A stretch of 64,000 nucleotides of DNA from Paucibacter sp. TC2R-5. Lineage in GTDB: Bacteria; Pseudomonadota; Gammaproteobacteria; Burkholderiales; Burkholderiaceae_C. The translations under genes were made by a program, and so were the position numbers. The notes under the pieces are model-generated. The model had not been told where the DNA came from. It was given only the letters and a program-made list of their open reading frames with translations, and did no database searches. Every line of letters starts with the position of its first letter. Position 1 is the first letter of the stretch. Shown piece after piece: positions 61,167 through 64,000 of the stretch. The stretch covers positions 664,645 to 728,644 of the forward strand of contig NZ_JAJIRQ010000002.1 in assembly GCF_025717605.1 (NCBI RefSeq). The letters run 5' to 3'.

Positions 61167-61463
61167 CAGGGAAGGCAGAGGCTGTTAAGTACTGGGTCGC
61201 AGGGCTGCAGATCGTAAGTCATCTGCGACCGTCAGTTGCGTGACATTGCCGCAGCAATTGCGACAGCCGTGTCATGAATTGTCGCGTTATGTCGCACACG
61301 CAGGAGGCGAATCTGCAGACACTGCCATCGCTGCGTACCGACGTTTTGTTTGCCTCCACGCCATTCTGAATCCGGCGAGCTCACCAGGCGATGCAGCAAG
61401 CGTCTTCAATCGCAAAGCCCACAAGTGGGCTGCCACTCATACAAATGAACCCAGGGAATCGAT

Positions 61464-64000
61464 ATGAACAAGCAAGCATGGCCAATTCCTCATTCAACAC
61501 CAGCTGGGCGGCACACGGCAGAACGCAAGCTGCGCTTGCTGCCGACATGCCTAGCCATTGCCGCGATGTGCAGCGCAGGCCTTGCGCAAGCCAATGACTA
61601 CACCTGGAAGGGCGGCGCTGGGTCGGGCACGCAAAAAATGAGCAATGCCCAGAATTGGACGCCCAGCTTCCGCCCACCCAACAGTCGCGACGTCATCCAC
61701 TTCGGCACATCGACTTTCACGACGGTCGTGAGTGACCTGTTTTCCTGCTGCGACCAAGTTGTCTTTGACGTGGGTGCGAACGCCTTCACGCTTCAGGGCA
61801 CGAGCAACGCCCTTTGGAACCTCACCAATGGCATTGTCAACAAGAGCAGCAAGGTGCAAACGATTGATTGGGGAAGCGCGTGGGGCTTCAGCATCACCGC
61901 GGATCAGACCTGGGACGGCGGCACGGCCGGCATGCTCATCACCGGTGACATGCTCCAGCAAAGGAATCTGACACTGTCCAACAAGGTCGTCTACAAGAAT
62001 CTCGTCTCCGCCTCGATCAGTGACGACGCCAATTCGACCGTCGGCTTGACGATCAACTCCGGCAGCAGCTACAGCACGGCGGGGGCCTTCACCGTTAGCG
62101 GCGGCTTCCCGACCAGCAGCGGCTCCATCAAGGTGCAAGGCGTGGGCAGCAGCTTGGTCGTCGGCGCAGACCTGAACCTGGGCGACGTTGGCAGCGGCAC
62201 CTTGCTGATCGACTCCGGCGCCAGCGCCTCCAGCAAGAACCTGAACTTGGGTAAGACCGGGACCGCAAAGATGACGGTGGACGGCGCCGGCTCGAGCTTC
62301 GAAGCTGGCAATGTGGGACTCAGCAACAGCGACTTGATCGTTTCGGGCGGTGGCACCTTCACCGCCACCGTCAATATGGGCTCCGGCGAGACCAATGTGA
62401 ATTTCAGCATCACGGTCAAGGACAAGGGCACGCTGTTCAAGGTAAACACAGACCAAAGAGGCCTCTATCTGGGCGGCCAAGGCAACGGGCTGATGCAGCT
62501 CAGCAATGGTGCTGCTGCCGACATCAACGCCCTTTTCATGGGCCAAAAGGGCAATGGCGGTTTTGGCGTCATTGAAGCGACTGGACTTGGAACCACATTG
62601 AAAACCGGCTTCGTCGAGGGCAACGCGGGCCTTTTGAACGTGTCCAACGGCGCCAAGTTTCAAGTCTTGAATTCGATGACGATGGGGCTGGCAGGAGACT
62701 CCAGCTTCGTGGCTGCGGTGGCAGGCAGCGGCGCGCTTTTGAGCGTGGCTCAGGCCATCACCGTGGGCGCCGATGGTGCCGGCCGGCTGGATGTTCTGGG
62801 CGGCGGCGTTGTCGACGTCGGGCAACTGGTGATCGGTGATCTTGGCGTCGTCAATCTGCAGGGCGGCACCCTGAAGATGGTGACTGGCAAGATTGCCGGG
62901 ACATTGAACTGGGACTCCGGCACGCTCAACTTCAAGTCGAACTACGCCACGGGCGACTTCCTGGGCCATGACATGGTGCTCAGCGCCGGCCAGATCCTCA
63001 AGGGTGACGCACAAATCCGTGTGGGCTCGGGCGACAGCCTCACATTCGCGGGGGGGGCGCTGCAGGCGATTGATTTCCAAATGGATGCGAATGCCTCAGC
63101 AAAAGTGGGCCGTGCCAGCAGCTTGGCTGCCAACACCATCAAAAACTACGGGCGCCTGATGCTGGACGGCGGTTCGGTGAACGGCGCCTTGCTCAACGCC
63201 GGCACCATGACCGGCTCGGGCACTATCCGCGCCAAACTGGGTCAGGGGGGCTTCATCAACAGTGGCCGGTTTGACCAGGGTGACTATGTTGAATTGGTAA
63301 ATCCAGGCAGCAATATCAATACCGGCGTTTGGGCTTTGGGCAAGGGCGGCGCGCTCCAACTGCGATCAAGCAACTTGAATAACCAGGGCTTGATGAGCTT
63401 GGCGGGCGCCAGCATCGGTGCTTTTGACGGTACGAGCAAGCTGGTCAACGAGGCGGGCGGCATGATCAGCGGCAACGGCGTCATCAGCGCCAGTTTTGCC
63501 AACCAAGGCAGCCTGATCGTCGAGGGCGGCAAGCTGTCGGTCGACAAGAGCTTTGCCAACAGCGGCCAGATTCTCTTGACTTCGGCCATCGCCAGCCTGA
63601 GTGGCGGGGCGATCGACAACACGGGTCGCATCGAGGGCCTGGGCCAGATCGGCAATGCGATCAACAACCAGGGCTTTGTCAGCGCCAAGGGCGGCATCTT
63701 GACGCTCGCCGCTGGGGGCATCAGCAATCGCGGGACTTTGTCCGTCGACCGCGACGCGACCCTGCGCTTGACCCAAGGCCTGCTGCCGAATATGGGCAAG
63801 ATCCAACTGGCGGGTGGTACGTTTGACAACAATGGCTTTGCGATGAGCAACGAGGTCGGCGCGGTGATCAACGGCTTTGGCAGCCTGAACAGCGGCTTGC
63901 TGACCAATAAAGGCAAGATCTTGCTGAGCGGCGGCAACTCGACGATCTATGCCGACATGCTCAGTACCGCTGCCAGCCAGATCATTCTTTCGGGCAATAG
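61464..64000 (+). CDS. Large secreted beta-solenoid repeat protein, 3' end outside the window
   Basis: The frame from ATG 61464 (GGGA seven bases upstream) stays open to the right edge: 845 codons, with no in-frame stop. A signal peptide ends GLAQA, followed by NDYTWKGGAGSGTQKMSNAQ and NW, a start common to autotransporter-like beta-helix proteins. The rest is Gly/Ser/Asn/Thr-rich with many short repeats of the type G-x-L-x-x-G-G and LxNxGxI (for example INNQGFVSAKGGILTLAAGG). Candidate fates are an autotransporter, a PEP-CTERM or other surface adhesin; the deciding C-terminus is missing. High Gly, no cysteines after residue 90. Confidence 0.8.
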   Translation, partial: MNKQAWPIPHSTPAGRHTAERKLRLLPTCLAIAAMCSAGLAQANDYTWKGGAGSGTQKMSNAQNWTPSFRPPNSRDVIHFGTSTFTTVVSDLFSCCDQVVFDVGANAFTLQGTSNALWNLTNGIVNKSSKVQTIDWGSAWGFSITADQTWDGGTAGMLITGDMLQQRNLTLSNKVVYKNLVSASISDDANSTVGLTINSGSSYSTAGAFTVSGGFPTSSGSIKVQGVGSSLVVGADLNLGDVGSGTLLIDSGASASSKNLNLGKTGTAKMTVDGAGSSFEAGNVGLSNSDLIVSGGGTFTATVNMGSGETNVNFSITVKDKGTLFKVNTDQRGLYLGGQGNGLMQLSNGAAADINALFMGQKGNGGFGVIEATGLGTTLKTGFVEGNAGLLNVSNGAKFQVLNSMTMGLAGDSSFVAAVAGSGALLSVAQAITVGADGAGRLDVLGGGVVDVGQLVIGDLGVVNLQGGTLKMVTGKIAGTLNWDSGTLNFKSNYATGDFLGHDMVLSAGQILKGDAQIRVGSGDSLTFAGGALQAIDFQMDANASAKVGRASSLAANTIKNYGRLMLDGGSVNGALLNAGTMTGSGTIRAKLGQGGFINSGRFDQGDYVELVNPGSNINTGVWALGKGGALQLRSSNLNNQGLMSLAGASIGAFDGTSKLVNEAGGMISGNGVISASFANQGSLIVEGGKLSVDKSFANSGQILLTSAIASLSGGAIDNTGRIEGLGQIGNAINNQGFVSAKGGILTLAAGGISNRGTLSVDRDATLRLTQGLLPNMGKIQLAGGTFDNNGFAMSNEVGAVINGFGSLNSGLLTNKGKILLSGGNSTIYADMLSTAASQIILSGN

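Noticed and set aside
61240..61467. 75-codon rightward frame before the solenoid gene
   Set aside because: No ribosome site or family features; overlaps the solenoid start by a few bases and lies in the regulatory region.
61551..63080. 509-codon leftward frame over the solenoid gene
   Set aside because: The opposite frame has a signal peptide, ribosome site and repeat structure and is open to the window edge.

Overview
The window is GC-rich, gene-dense DNA from a Gram-negative bacterium. Protein flavour and gene content (Roseateles/Paucibacter/Rubrivivax-like sequences, PEP-CTERM protein, type IV pilin, TonB receptor, many periplasmic binding proteins, WS/DGAT) point to the Burkholderiales, probably the Roseateles-Paucibacter-Rubrivivax group. 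That placement is inferred from protein style only. I saw no tRNA, rRNA, CRISPR array, complete insertion sequence or prophage. Both ends cut through genes: an FGE-like protein on the left and a very large secreted repeat protein on the right.

Layout. 1-2.4 kb: FGE-like protein, polysaccharide deacetylase, acetyltransferase. 2.4-9.2 kb: a LacI-controlled sugar operon with binding protein, two permeases, GH1 beta-glucosidase and MalK-type ATPase; its promoter has a perfect palindromic operator over the predicted start of transcription. 9.3-14.7 kb: subtilisin-like protease, S1/P1 nuclease, TonB-dependent receptor and a 5'-deleted LuxR regulator remnant. 14.7-16.2 kb: ice-binding-like PEP-CTERM protein and a glycine-zipper protein. 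16.2-18.4 kb: arsRC-aqpS-arsH arsenic operon with an operator that includes the arsR start codon. 18.4-22.2 kb: modABC plus an upstream orphan binding protein. 22.3-25.5 kb: MurA-type enzyme, TIGR02285-like binding protein, RluA-type pseudouridine synthase. 25.5-30.7 kb: lumazine synthase behind an FMN riboswitch, and a 1455-residue SNF2 helicase. 31-32.6 kb: cyclic-nucleotide phosphodiesterase-like hydrolase and a type IV pilin with a sigma-54 promoter. 32.6-37.1 kb: two alpha/beta hydrolases with a wax ester synthase/DGAT, a histidine phosphatase and an acetyltransferase.

The most striking region is 37.2-55.7 kb. Seven paralogous family-5 (peptide-type) binding proteins are read leftward, most of them coupled by 4-base ATGA overlaps, with one CHASE4-GGDEF cyclic-di-GMP synthase in the series. 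A divergent operon supplies a single transporter: two permeases and one fused double ATPase. The divergent promoters share sequence, and the leader in front of the second binding protein can form two hairpins, one of them terminator-like. This looks like one ABC importer serving a large family of interchangeable receptors.

55.7-64 kb: a VOC-family protein, an AT-richer gap with a REP/RAYT-like motif, a secreted pullulanase, an OmpR/EnvZ-type two-component pair, and the start (845 residues in this window) of a repetitive beta-solenoid-like surface or secreted protein.
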